Assembly (NCBI GenBank): GCA_015259235.1
Contig: JABZGM010000072.1
Span: 1 to 9,354, forward strand
Direction: 5' to 3'
DNA: 9,354 nucleotides
Source of the DNA: Alloprevotella sp.
GTDB taxonomy: Bacteria; Bacteroidota; Bacteroidia; Bacteroidales; Bacteroidaceae
The position numbers and the translations under genes are program-made. The notes under the pieces were generated by a model. The model was not told where the DNA came from. It searched no databases and saw only the letters and a list, made by a program, of their open reading frames with translations. Shown piece by piece: positions 1 to 5,900 of the stretch. Position 1 is the first letter of the stretch, and each line of letters begins with the position of its first letter.

Positions 1-114
1 GCCACAAAACCGTGCCAATGCAATGAGCGCACATACCTGAAAGACGCCACGACTGCCACTTATGCACTTCCCTCTAGGAAACAAACATATCTATTCTATT
101 TAATATCTATCACA

Positions 115-1716
115 ATGGCATTAGATCTTACCCAGCATGGTATTTTCGGTACTACCGAAATCGTGCACAACCCTTCTTACGAACAACTTTTCGAAGAAGA
201 AACTAAGGCTACCCTTGAAGGTTATGAAAAAGGTCAAGTAACCGAACTCGGCGCTGTAAACGTGATGACTGGTGTTTACACTGGTCGCTCACCTAAGGAC
301 AAGTTCATCGTTGTTGACAAAAACTCTGAGGACACTGTATGGTGGACTTCTGAAGAGTACAAGAACGACAACCACCCCATGACTGAAGAGGCTTGGAACG
401 TGGTGAAGGATCTTGCCAAGAAGGAACTTTCTAACAAGCGTCTTTTCGTTGTTGACGGTTTCTGCGGTGCTAACAAGGACACTCGTCTTGCTGTTCGCTT
501 CATCGTTGAAGTAGCTTGGCAAGCACACTTCGTGACCAACATGTTCATCAAGCCCAGCGCTGAAGAACTCGCTAACTTCACTCCTGACTTCGTGGTGTAC
601 AACGCTTCTAAGGCTAAGGTAGAAAACTACAAAGAACTCGGTCTCAACTCTGAAACTGTTGTAGCTTTCAACATCACTAGCAAGGAACAAGTTATCCTCA
701 ACACTTGGTACGGTGGTGAAATGAAGAAGGGTATGTTCTCTATGATGAACTACTACCTCCCCCTCCGCGGCATCGCTGCTATGCACTGCTCTGCTAACAC
801 CGACCTCAACGGCGAAAACACTGCTGTGTTCTTCGGTCTTTCTGGTACTGGTAAGACTACCCTCTCTACCGATCCTAAGCGTCTCCTCATCGGTGACGAC
901 GAACACGGTTGGGACGACAACGGTGTCTTCAACTTCGAAGGTGGTTGCTACGCTAAGGTTATCAACCTCGACAAGGAAAGCGAACCCGACATCTACGCTG
1001 CTATCAAGCGCAACGCTCTCCTCGAAAACGTTATCGTTGACGCTAACGGCAAGATCGACTTCGCTGATAAGACTGCGACTGAAAACACTCGCGTAACTTA
1101 TCCTATCGATCACATCAAGAACATCGTACGCCCTGTTTCTGCTGCTCCTGCTGCTAAGAACGTCATCTTCCTTTCTGCTGACGCATTCGGTGTATTGCCT
1201 CCCGTTTCTATCCTCGACGCTAACCAAACTCAGTACTACTTCCTCTCTGGCTTCACTGCTAAACTCGCAGGTACAGAGCGCGGTATCACTGAGCCTACTC
1301 CCACTTTCTCTGCATGCTTCGGTCAAGCGTTCCTCGAACTCCACCCCACTAAGTATGCTCAAGAGCTCGTGAAGAAAATGGAAGCTAACGGTTCTAAGGC
1401 TTATCTCGTGAACACTGGTTGGAACGGTACTGGCAAGCGTATCTCTATCAAGGATACTCGCGGTATCATCGACGGCATCCTCTCTGGTGCTATCCTCTCT
1501 GCTCCTACCAAGAAGCTCCCCATCTTCAACTTCGAAATTCCTACTCAACTCGAAGGCGTTGCTACTGAAATCCTCGATCCTCGCGACACTTACGCTGAAG
1601 CTTCTCAATGGGAAGAAAAGGCTAAGGATCTCGCAGCTCGCTTCGTGAAGAACTTCGCTAAGTACACCACCAACGAAGCTGGTAAGGCTCTCGTTGCTGC
1701 TGGTCCTCAGCTCTAA
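115..1716 (+). CDS. pckA: Phosphoenolpyruvate carboxykinase (ATP)
   Basis: Cytoplasmic enzyme that interconverts oxaloacetate + ATP and PEP + CO2 + ADP. It serves gluconeogenesis and, in Bacteroidales fermentation, probably also runs in the CO2-fixing direction towards succinate. The 533 residues match the usual length of the ATP-dependent family (E. coli 540). Visible motifs are substrate loop YTGRSPKDK with Arg58; Lys205 and His224 as the expected Mn ligands; the P-loop GLSGTGKTT at 241-249; the metal-binding GDDEHGW at 260-266 with Asp262; and ENTRVTYP with Arg326. Nothing catalytic is missing. ATG at 115 opens the typical MALDLTQHGI start, after an AT-rich leader without a Shine-Dalgarno sequence. 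Codon choice is strongly restricted (CTC/CTT for Leu, TCT for Ser, AAC, GAC, TTC), as in very highly expressed genes. The gene appears monocistronic, with a strong terminator after it. Identity is very secure. Confidence 0.98.
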   Translation: MALDLTQHGIFGTTEIVHNPSYEQLFEEETKATLEGYEKGQVTELGAVNVMTGVYTGRSPKDKFIVVDKNSEDTVWWTSEEYKNDNHPMTEEAWNVVKDLAKKELSNKRLFVVDGFCGANKDTRLAVRFIVEVAWQAHFVTNMFIKPSAEELANFTPDFVVYNASKAKVENYKELGLNSETVVAFNITSKEQVILNTWYGGEMKKGMFSMMNYYLPLRGIAAMHCSANTDLNGENTAVFFGLSGTGKTTLSTDPKRLLIGDDEHGWDDNGVFNFEGGCYAKVINLDKESEPDIYAAIKRNALLENVIVDANGKIDFADKTATENTRVTYPIDHIKNIVRPVSAAPAAKNVIFLSADAFGVLPPVSILDANQTQYYFLSGFTAKLAGTERGITEPTPTFSACFGQAFLELHPTKYAQELVKKMEANGSKAYLVNTGWNGTGKRISIKDTRGIIDGILSGAILSAPTKKLPIFNFEIPTQLEGVATEILDPRDTYAEASQWEEKAKDLAARFVKNFAKYTTNEAGKALVAAGPQL

Positions 1717-1734
1717 TAGACTATCTTTAGTCTA
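1717..1734 (+). other. Small hairpin directly after the pckA stop
   Basis: TAGACT (1717-1722) and AGTCTA (1729-1734) form a perfect 6-bp stem with a 6-base loop, immediately after the pckA stop codon and 10 bases before the main terminator stem. It has no U-run of its own. It may protect the mRNA 3' end or simply be fortuitous. Confidence 0.35.
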
Positions 1735-1744
1735 CAAAAGCCTC

Positions 1745-1784
1745 ATGGCGCATTCCACATCAGTGGGATGCGCCATTTTTCTTT
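1745..1784 (+). terminator. Intrinsic terminator of pckA
   Basis: A 14-bp stem (1745-1758 with 1763-1776, one T-G wobble) closes on the four-base loop ATCA. The stem is GC-rich at its base half (ATGGCGCA / TGCGCCAT) and runs into TTTTTCTTT on the + strand. It starts 28 bases after the pckA stop, so it should end the pckA transcript before the convergent FKBP gene. Confidence 0.92.
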
Positions 1785-1959
1785 CTAATCGGATAATCCC
1801 ACTAAAGGCAGAAAATCTGTCAAACTTCCGCAAACTCATCTTTGTTTCCCTCCACTTTCATCAAACACCCCCATAAAATCCTCATAAATCATCACTGACT
1901 GCGTTAAACTGAATCAAGATACATATTCTCGTTCTCACATCTAAAACGCGCTACAACGC
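1785..1959. other. Gap between two facing terminators, nothing recognised
   Basis: The convergent intergenic space 1717-2057 is 341 bases long. It contains the pckA 3' hairpin and terminator at the left and the FKBP terminator at the right. The 175 bases between the terminators hold no exact TAnnTTTG promoter box, tRNA, repeat or credible ORF. The longest small frame I noticed on the - strand is about 21 codons and has no recognisable features. Confidence 0.6.
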
Positions 1960-1998
1960 AAAAAAAGCTCCTGAGGCTTCACATGAAGTCTCAGGAGC
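1960..1998 (-). terminator. Intrinsic terminator of the periplasmic FKBP gene
   Basis: On the - strand a 14-bp stem (1998-1985 with 1980-1967, one G-U pair) closes on a four-base loop and is followed by seven Ts (complement of the A-run 1960-1966). The other flank has no T-run, so it reads as a one-way terminator. It begins about 60 bases after the stop codon of the gene at 2058-2927. Confidence 0.88.
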
Positions 1999-2057
1999 AT
2001 ATAGGTTTAACCCAATAAAATAGGTCTAAATCCTAGTAAATAGAGGAGTAATTACTT

Positions 2058-2927
2058 TTATTTGATACTCTTCAATTCGATGGTGAAGAGCAATGTAGAG
2101 AAAGGAGGAATGCCACGAGTGCCGCGCTCACCGTAAGCAAGGTTGTAAGGGAGGCAAACTTCATACTTAGAACCCACCTTCATGAGTTTCACAGCTTCAG
2201 ACCAACCTTTGATGACTTGGTTCAAACCGAAAGTAGCAGTTTCGCCACGTTGGTAGCTACTGTCGAACACTGTGCCATCCACGAGTTTGCCTTCATAGTG
2301 CACTTCCACCTGAGAAGTATCGGCAGGCATCGCACCATCACCTTGTTGCAACACCTTGTAAAGCAAACCAGAGGGAGTAGACTTCACACCCTTTTGCTTA
2401 GCATATTGCGCCAAGAAATCAGCATTGCGCTTCTTGAGTTGTTGCGTGTAGTAGTCGTATTGTTGTTGCTCAATCTTGGTGGCAGAGTCGGCAGAAAGCG
2501 TGTTGGTCTTCAACAGACCTTCAGTGAGACCCTTGACGAAAACAGCTTGATCCACATAAGTGGTGTCACCCTTACCAGTAGCTTGCTGGTTCATGCTTTG
2601 CACGATTTGAGGCATCTGCTTCTTGATGTCGATAGAAGCCAACAAAGCACGGAGTTTTGCAGTCTCTTCAGCAGAGTATTCAGTGGTGAGTCCCGCAACG
2701 AAGTCCTTGATGTGTGCAGAGTCTACACCAGCACGCTGAGCGAGATATTGCGCCAGGCTAGCAGATTGAGCCACACCAGCAGCATAAGAGAAGTCGGCAC
2801 CATTCACAGGCTTCACCATCACGGGTTGTGCCGCTTTCTTGTTGTTTTTCTTTGTTTTCTTTGCAGCAAAGGCAGAGAATGAAAGGGTAGCAGCGAGTGC
2901 CACTACGAGTATAGAACGTAATTTCAT
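2058..2927 (-). CDS. Periplasmic FKBP-type peptidyl-prolyl cis-trans isomerase
   Basis: A predicted folding catalyst/chaperone of the periplasm, 289 residues. Residues 1-22 are a signal peptide ending AFA|A with no lipobox cysteine, so the product should be soluble in the periplasm. Residues 22-31 form an unusual lysine/asparagine-rich stretch. Residues 45-175 are an FKBP_N-type helical, probably dimerising, region starting with SYAAG. Residues 185-289 are the FKBP domain. Expected active-site residues are present: Tyr211, Phe221-Asp222, Arg227, Phe233, Val238-Ile239, Trp242, Tyr265, Ile273 and Phe281. The overall plan resembles FkpA/Mip. It is the third FKBP gene in a - strand row, 151 bases after the lipoprotein FKBP and separated from it by a strong hairpin. 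The start gives a clean signal peptide just after an A-rich leader. Family is secure; the client proteins are unknown. Confidence 0.95.
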   Translation of the reverse strand: MKLRSILVVALAATLSFSAFAAKKTKKNNKKAAQPVMVKPVNGADFSYAAGVAQSASLAQYLAQRAGVDSAHIKDFVAGLTTEYSAEETAKLRALLASIDIKKQMPQIVQSMNQQATGKGDTTYVDQAVFVKGLTEGLLKTNTLSADSATKIEQQQYDYYTQQLKKRNADFLAQYAKQKGVKSTPSGLLYKVLQQGDGAMPADTSQVEVHYEGKLVDGTVFDSSYQRGETATFGLNQVIKGWSEAVKLMKVGSKYEVCLPYNLAYGERGTRGIPPFSTLLFTIELKSIK

Positions 2928-2957
2928 TTGTAGTGAGTTTCTATTTTTTGAGAATAG

Positions 2958-3005
2958 TCAAAAACAGACACAGAGGAAACAGAGTTTAGTCCGTTTCCTC
3001 TGTGT
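2958..3005 (-). terminator. Hairpin with T-run between two FKBP genes: terminator or attenuator
   Basis: A perfect 13-bp inverted repeat (2968-2980 with 2993-3005, loop of 12) lies 73 bases after the stop of the gene at 3079-4017. On the - strand the stem is followed by CTGTTTTTGA, so it has the form of an intrinsic terminator. The next gene starts only about 30 bases beyond the T-run. That leaves little room for a separate promoter downstream, so partial readthrough is plausible. The long loop makes it weaker than the other terminators in the window. Confidence 0.65.
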
Positions 3006-3078
3006 GTGAATGAAAGATGTGTGGCTATTCCAGTGCGGTTTGCCACAATCTTTGTGTCATGTTTTGTAGCAAATTGAC

Positions 3079-4017
3079 TTACATGCCCATTTGCATCTGA
3101 GGAGCCGCTGGCTGTGCAGGAGCATCAGACACACTCACGAGTTTGATTTTGAAAACCAAAGCAGAGTAGGGAGGGATAGGACCTTGTTCTTGATCACCAT
3201 AAGCGAGATTCCAAGGGATGTAAACTTCCCATTCGCTGCCCACCTTCATGTTGGTCAAAGCGATGGTCCAACCCTTGATGACTTGGTTAGCAGGGAACTT
3301 CACAGTCTTGTCTTGTGAAGAGTCAAACACCTTACCATTGATCAAGCGACCTTCGTAGCTCACTTCGCACACTTGAGTTGCTTTGGGAGTAGCTCCAGTG
3401 CCATCCTTCACTTCTTTGTAGTAAACACCACCAGGAAGCGCCTTTACACCAGCAGTTTTAGCAATCTTAGCGATGAATTCCTCGTTAGCCTTCTTAGCAG
3501 CACCATACACCTTCTCATTAGCCTTAGCTGACATCACTTGCATCTTCTGTTGCATGTACATGGTAGCTTGATTACGATGAAGCGTGTCCTTGCCCACGAT
3601 AAGTGCAGACACACCATTCTTACCATCGATCATACCTGCAAGCACATTCTTCGCACTGAGGTGCTTAGTGCTATCACCAGCAAACACTTGACCTTCCACT
3701 TGAGGGAAAAGGCGAGTTTGGAGTTGAATACCACTTTGCATACCGAGTTGGTAAGCCAAAGCCTTCTTATCGTCTGCCATGCTCATACCTTCCTTCATAC
3801 CCTTGAAGAACGCATCTACAAAAGCAGAGTCACTACCAGCTTGCATGAGATATTCTTTGATTTGCTCGGGAGTAGGAGATTGTGAAAGACCCACAGCATA
3901 AGACAAGCTGTCTACTTCGTCTTTCAAATCGCCAGTAGCAGCAGGTTGTTTGCTACCACCGCAAGCACTGAAGAGTGCTGTAGCAGCCACGAGGGCGCCA
4001 AAAAGTACTTTTTTCAT
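3079..4017 (-). CDS. FKBP-type peptidyl-prolyl isomerase, predicted lipoprotein
   Basis: A 312-residue envelope prolyl isomerase. The N-terminus is a lipoprotein signal: MKK, a hydrophobic run, then FSAC with the lipidated cysteine at 19, followed by GGSKQP. No acidic cluster of the kind linked to surface export in Bacteroidetes follows the cysteine, so a periplasm-facing anchor is more likely (inference). Residues 36-190 are the helical FKBP_N-like region, opening LSYAVG and apparently containing two copies of one unit. Residues 195-297 are the FKBP domain with Tyr221, Phe231-Asp232, Val246-Ile247, Trp250, Tyr273, Ile281 and Phe289. The position of FKBP12 Arg42 holds Lys237, and the loop lacks the SYQRGE found in both sister proteins. 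The last 14 residues are a Pro/Ala/Gln/Met tail ending MQMGM. It lies 107 bases after the cytoplasmic FKBP gene, with no terminator seen between them. Confidence 0.95.
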   Translation of the reverse strand: MKKVLFGALVAATALFSACGGSKQPAATGDLKDEVDSLSYAVGLSQSPTPEQIKEYLMQAGSDSAFVDAFFKGMKEGMSMADDKKALAYQLGMQSGIQLQTRLFPQVEGQVFAGDSTKHLSAKNVLAGMIDGKNGVSALIVGKDTLHRNQATMYMQQKMQVMSAKANEKVYGAAKKANEEFIAKIAKTAGVKALPGGVYYKEVKDGTGATPKATQVCEVSYEGRLINGKVFDSSQDKTVKFPANQVIKGWTIALTNMKVGSEWEVYIPWNLAYGDQEQGPIPPYSALVFKIKLVSVSDAPAQPAAPQMQMGM

Positions 4018-4124
4018 ATTGTTGTTTTATTATTATCTAGGGGAGAAATTCTTTACCCTCTATCCGTGCATACTTTCAAAATCGAGAAGTATTAGGATCG
4101 TGGGGTAGGGGAAATCGTTATTGA

Positions 4125-4712
4125 TTATTCGTTGATACCAAGCAATTCCACATCAAATACGAGGGCTGCATAAGGAGGAATTGCACCACCCGCGCCTTGT
4201 GCACCGTAAGCAAGCTCGTAAGGAATGAAGAAACGGAACTTAGCACCGAGGCTCATGAGCTGAAGACCTTCGGTCCATCCCTTGATCACACCTTGGAGAG
4301 GGAAGCTCGTAGGTTCACCACGTTGATAGCTGCTGTCAAACACAGTGCCGTCAATCAAACGACCCTCGTAGTGGCAGCGCACGCTGTCGGTAGCCACAGG
4401 CTTCTGACCGATAGCATCGGTGAGCACTTTATATTGCAAACCAGAAGCAGTGGTGGTCACACCTTCGCGTTTTGCATTCTCTGCGAGGAACTTTTCACCA
4501 GCTTCGCGAGCTTCACGACCAGCAAGTTCTTGTTGCTCCTTCATGTATTCTTGCACCATGCCTTGTGCTTGCACTTCTGTCATTTCTGCTTTTTCACCTT
4601 TGAGCACTTGCTCTACGGCGCGAGTGAATTCTGCGGTGACAAGACCGTCGATGTTCATACCCTTGAGATTATGACCGATGAGAAGGCCGAGGGCGTAAGA
4701 GAGTTTTTCCAT
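4125..4712 (-). CDS. Cytoplasmic FKBP-type peptidyl-prolyl isomerase
   Basis: A 195-residue prolyl isomerase with no signal peptide or membrane segment, so cytoplasmic. Residues 1-45 are the short FKBP_N module beginning MEKLSYALG. Residues 45-85 are a charged helical linker rich in Glu, Gln and Lys. Residues 90-195 are a complete FKBP domain with Tyr115, Phe125-Asp126, Arg131, Val142-Ile143, Trp146, Tyr169, Ile178 and Phe186. The frame is open upstream to an ATG at 4826, but that 38-residue extension has no family likeness and runs through a candidate promoter. MEKLSYALG is the usual start in Bacteroidales relatives, so I place the start at 4712. It is the first of three FKBP genes in a row on the - strand. 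The FKBP loop SSYQRGE is shared with the periplasmic sister at 2058-2927. Confidence 0.95.
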   Translation of the reverse strand: MEKLSYALGLLIGHNLKGMNIDGLVTAEFTRAVEQVLKGEKAEMTEVQAQGMVQEYMKEQQELAGREAREAGEKFLAENAKREGVTTTASGLQYKVLTDAIGQKPVATDSVRCHYEGRLIDGTVFDSSYQRGEPTSFPLQGVIKGWTEGLQLMSLGAKFRFFIPYELAYGAQGAGGAIPPYAALVFDVELLGINE

Positions 4713-4797
4713 AAAAGGGGATTGATGTTTTTTGATTCTTATTGAAGGGAGTGCTACTACATTCGTCTCACTCTCACGCCATCGCGCAAAAGTCGAG

Positions 4798-4827
4798 GAA
4801 ATATAGGGGCACATTCTGATACGCAAA
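4798..4827 (-). promoter_or_regulatory. Candidate promoter for the FKBP gene row
   Basis: On the - strand TTTG (4827-4824) is followed after 18 bases by TATATTTC (4805-4798). This resembles the Bacteroidetes TTTG / TAnnTTTG promoter with the last base changed and a slightly short spacer (19-21 is usual). It would give a leader of about 80 bases before the start at 4712. This is a pattern match only. Confidence 0.35.
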
Positions 4828-4876
4828 AATAATCATTTCGTTTCGTTTGAACGAACAACGCGATTGTTTTTTGCGT
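4821..4876. repeat. Imperfect inverted repeat between tcdA and the FKBP row
   Basis: ACGCAAAAA (4821-4829) pairs perfectly with TTTTTGCGT (4868-4876). After a one-base bulge the stem continues for five more pairs (4830-4834 with 4862-4866, one T-G). A second small stem, TTCGTT/AACGAA, sits in the loop. It lies 27 bases after the tcdA stop. There is no T-run beyond the stem on either side, so it is not a standard terminator, although it may mark the tcdA 3' end. Its left arm overlaps the candidate FKBP promoter. Confidence 0.5.
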
Positions 4877-4903
4877 CTTACGCTACTTTTCTTCTGTTTA
4901 CCG

Positions 4904-5767
4904 CTATATTTCCAAGCGATTCTCCGTCGGTGATGTCTTATTCTCGTTCATCTCCGTTTCTGATTTATAGAAGTGTTGCACGATTAAGCCAGCCAATGTA
5001 AAGCCAAACATAGCCGTGATGTGCGACATCGTGCCATTGATTTGCGCCTTGCGTTCATTCCAATTATGCGAGAGCAGGTCTTCACGCCCCTCTTGCGACG
5101 TCGTGCTCTCCGCTATCGTGGGCTCGTAGCCATCCACGTCAGCTTCTCCCAAGTTAGGCAGCACTTCGTCGCTATACACGCAGAGAAATTTCTTGGCAGG
5201 GCGCACTTTCTGATGCTTCATCTTCTTGCGCAACGCACGACCCAGCGGACATCCGCGCACTTTCATGAACTCTGCCACTTGGATGCGCGTAGGATCCATC
5301 TTCAAAGCTGCTCCCATGGAGGAGTAGAGTAGGGCATCGGTGCGGCTTGCCGTGAGTAGCAAGTGTGCTTTCTCTGCGAGAGAGTCGATGGCATCGATGA
5401 TTACATCATATTCATTCAACCGAAAACTTTCGGAGTTTTCCGCATTGTAAATGTCTTGGATTGCAGTGATTTCAGCTTCAGGGTTGATGCTGAGCAGGCG
5501 TTCTTTCAGCACCTCCACTTTCACCTGTCCCACGGTTTCGGTGGTCGCCATGAGCTGTCGATTCACATTACTGATGTTCACGCGGTCTGAGTCGACGATG
5601 GTGAGGTGTTTCACCCCAGATCGCACCAAACTCTCGGCACACCAACTGCCCACACCTCCCACGCCAAAGAGGATTACGCGGATGTCGTGCAAGCGTTGTA
5701 AAGGGGCATCGCCCATGAGCAAGCGTGAGCGATGAAATATTTGTTGTTCTAGTGTAGGTTGTGTCAT
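4904..5767 (-). CDS. tcdA: tRNA threonylcarbamoyladenosine dehydratase (ThiF/E1-like)
   Basis: A cytoplasmic ATP-dependent enzyme that dehydrates the t6A at position 37 of ANN-decoding tRNAs into cyclic ct6A (family formerly YgdL/CsdL). The 287 residues begin with a helix, then the nucleotide-binding GVGGVGS at 35-41. The E1-type adenylation motif VDSDRVNISNVNRQ follows at 58-71, with Asp59, Asp61, Asn67 and Arg70, then Lys83 and DAIDS at 125-129. The family's C-terminal signature NGTMSHITAMFGFTLAG lies at 244-260. There are no membrane segments. Residues 207-240 form an acidic, polar stretch that looks longer than in the Bacteroidales relatives I remember, and residues 270-287 are a variable polar tail. 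No sulfur-carrier, thiamine or molybdenum cofactor gene lies nearby, which favours TcdA over ThiF or MoeB. The gene stands alone, with an inverted repeat upstream and a hairpin downstream. Confidence 0.9.
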   Translation of the reverse strand: MTQPTLEQQIFHRSRLLMGDAPLQRLHDIRVILFGVGGVGSWCAESLVRSGVKHLTIVDSDRVNISNVNRQLMATTETVGQVKVEVLKERLLSINPEAEITAIQDIYNAENSESFRLNEYDVIIDAIDSLAEKAHLLLTASRTDALLYSSMGAALKMDPTRIQVAEFMKVRGCPLGRALRKKMKHQKVRPAKKFLCVYSDEVLPNLGEADVDGYEPTIAESTTSQEGREDLLSHNWNERKAQINGTMSHITAMFGFTLAGLIVQHFYKSETEMNENKTSPTENRLEI

Positions 5768-5808
5768 GAGGATATGTAGAATATTCTGTCTGGTTGGAGT
5801 AACCCCAA

Positions 5809-5834
5809 TGACCTATCTCTCATGAAATAGGTCA
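5809..5834. repeat. Inverted repeat upstream of tcdA
   Basis: TGACCTAT (5809-5816) and ATAGGTCA (5827-5834) are perfect 8-base inverted copies separated by 10 bases, centred about 54 bases before the tcdA start. No T-run follows, and the spacing fits either a dimeric operator or a leader hairpin. No convincing TAnnTTTG box is seen in this gap. Confidence 0.4.
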
Positions 5835-5845
5835 CATGCCATCCG

Positions 5846-5876
5846 AAAAAAGGGACTTTCTCCGAAGAGAAAGTCC
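5846..5876 (-). terminator. Intrinsic terminator of the hexosaminidase gene
   Basis: On the - strand a perfect 10-bp stem GGACTTTCTC / GAGAAAGTCC (5876-5867 with 5862-5853) closes on the extra-stable C(UUCG)G tetraloop. It is followed by CTTTTTTC. It begins 24 bases after the stop at 5901. It should separate the hexosaminidase transcript from tcdA. Confidence 0.92.
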
Positions 5877-5900
5877 AATGAATTGAAGTATTTCAGAATC

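Noticed and set aside
1..114. Looked for a promoter, a riboswitch or the end of an upstream gene before pckA.
   Set aside because: No exact TAnnTTTG box, structured leader or coding frame could be supported in these 114 bases.
289..1608. A 439-codon open frame antisense to pckA.
   Set aside because: It is exactly codon-in-register with pckA, so its stops could come only from TTA, CTA or TCA codons. pckA avoids these through strong codon bias, and the frame ends at the first TCA (Ser59). It is a by-product of that bias.
2217..2882. A 221-codon frame antisense to the periplasmic FKBP gene, and similar frames antisense to the other - strand genes.
   Set aside because: They overlap well-identified genes throughout and show no recognisable domain or composition of a real protein.
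4018..4124. A possible promoter (TTTG, 21 bases, TAAAGAAT) or weak hairpin before the lipoprotein FKBP gene.
   Set aside because: The -7 half matches only TA, and the apparent GGGAGAAA/TTTACCC hairpin has mismatches in the stem.
4713..4826. A 38-residue N-terminal extension of the cytoplasmic FKBP, starting at an ATG at 4826.
   Set aside because: The extension has no signal peptide or family similarity and overlaps a candidate promoter and inverted repeat. The family start MEKLSYALG is at 4712.
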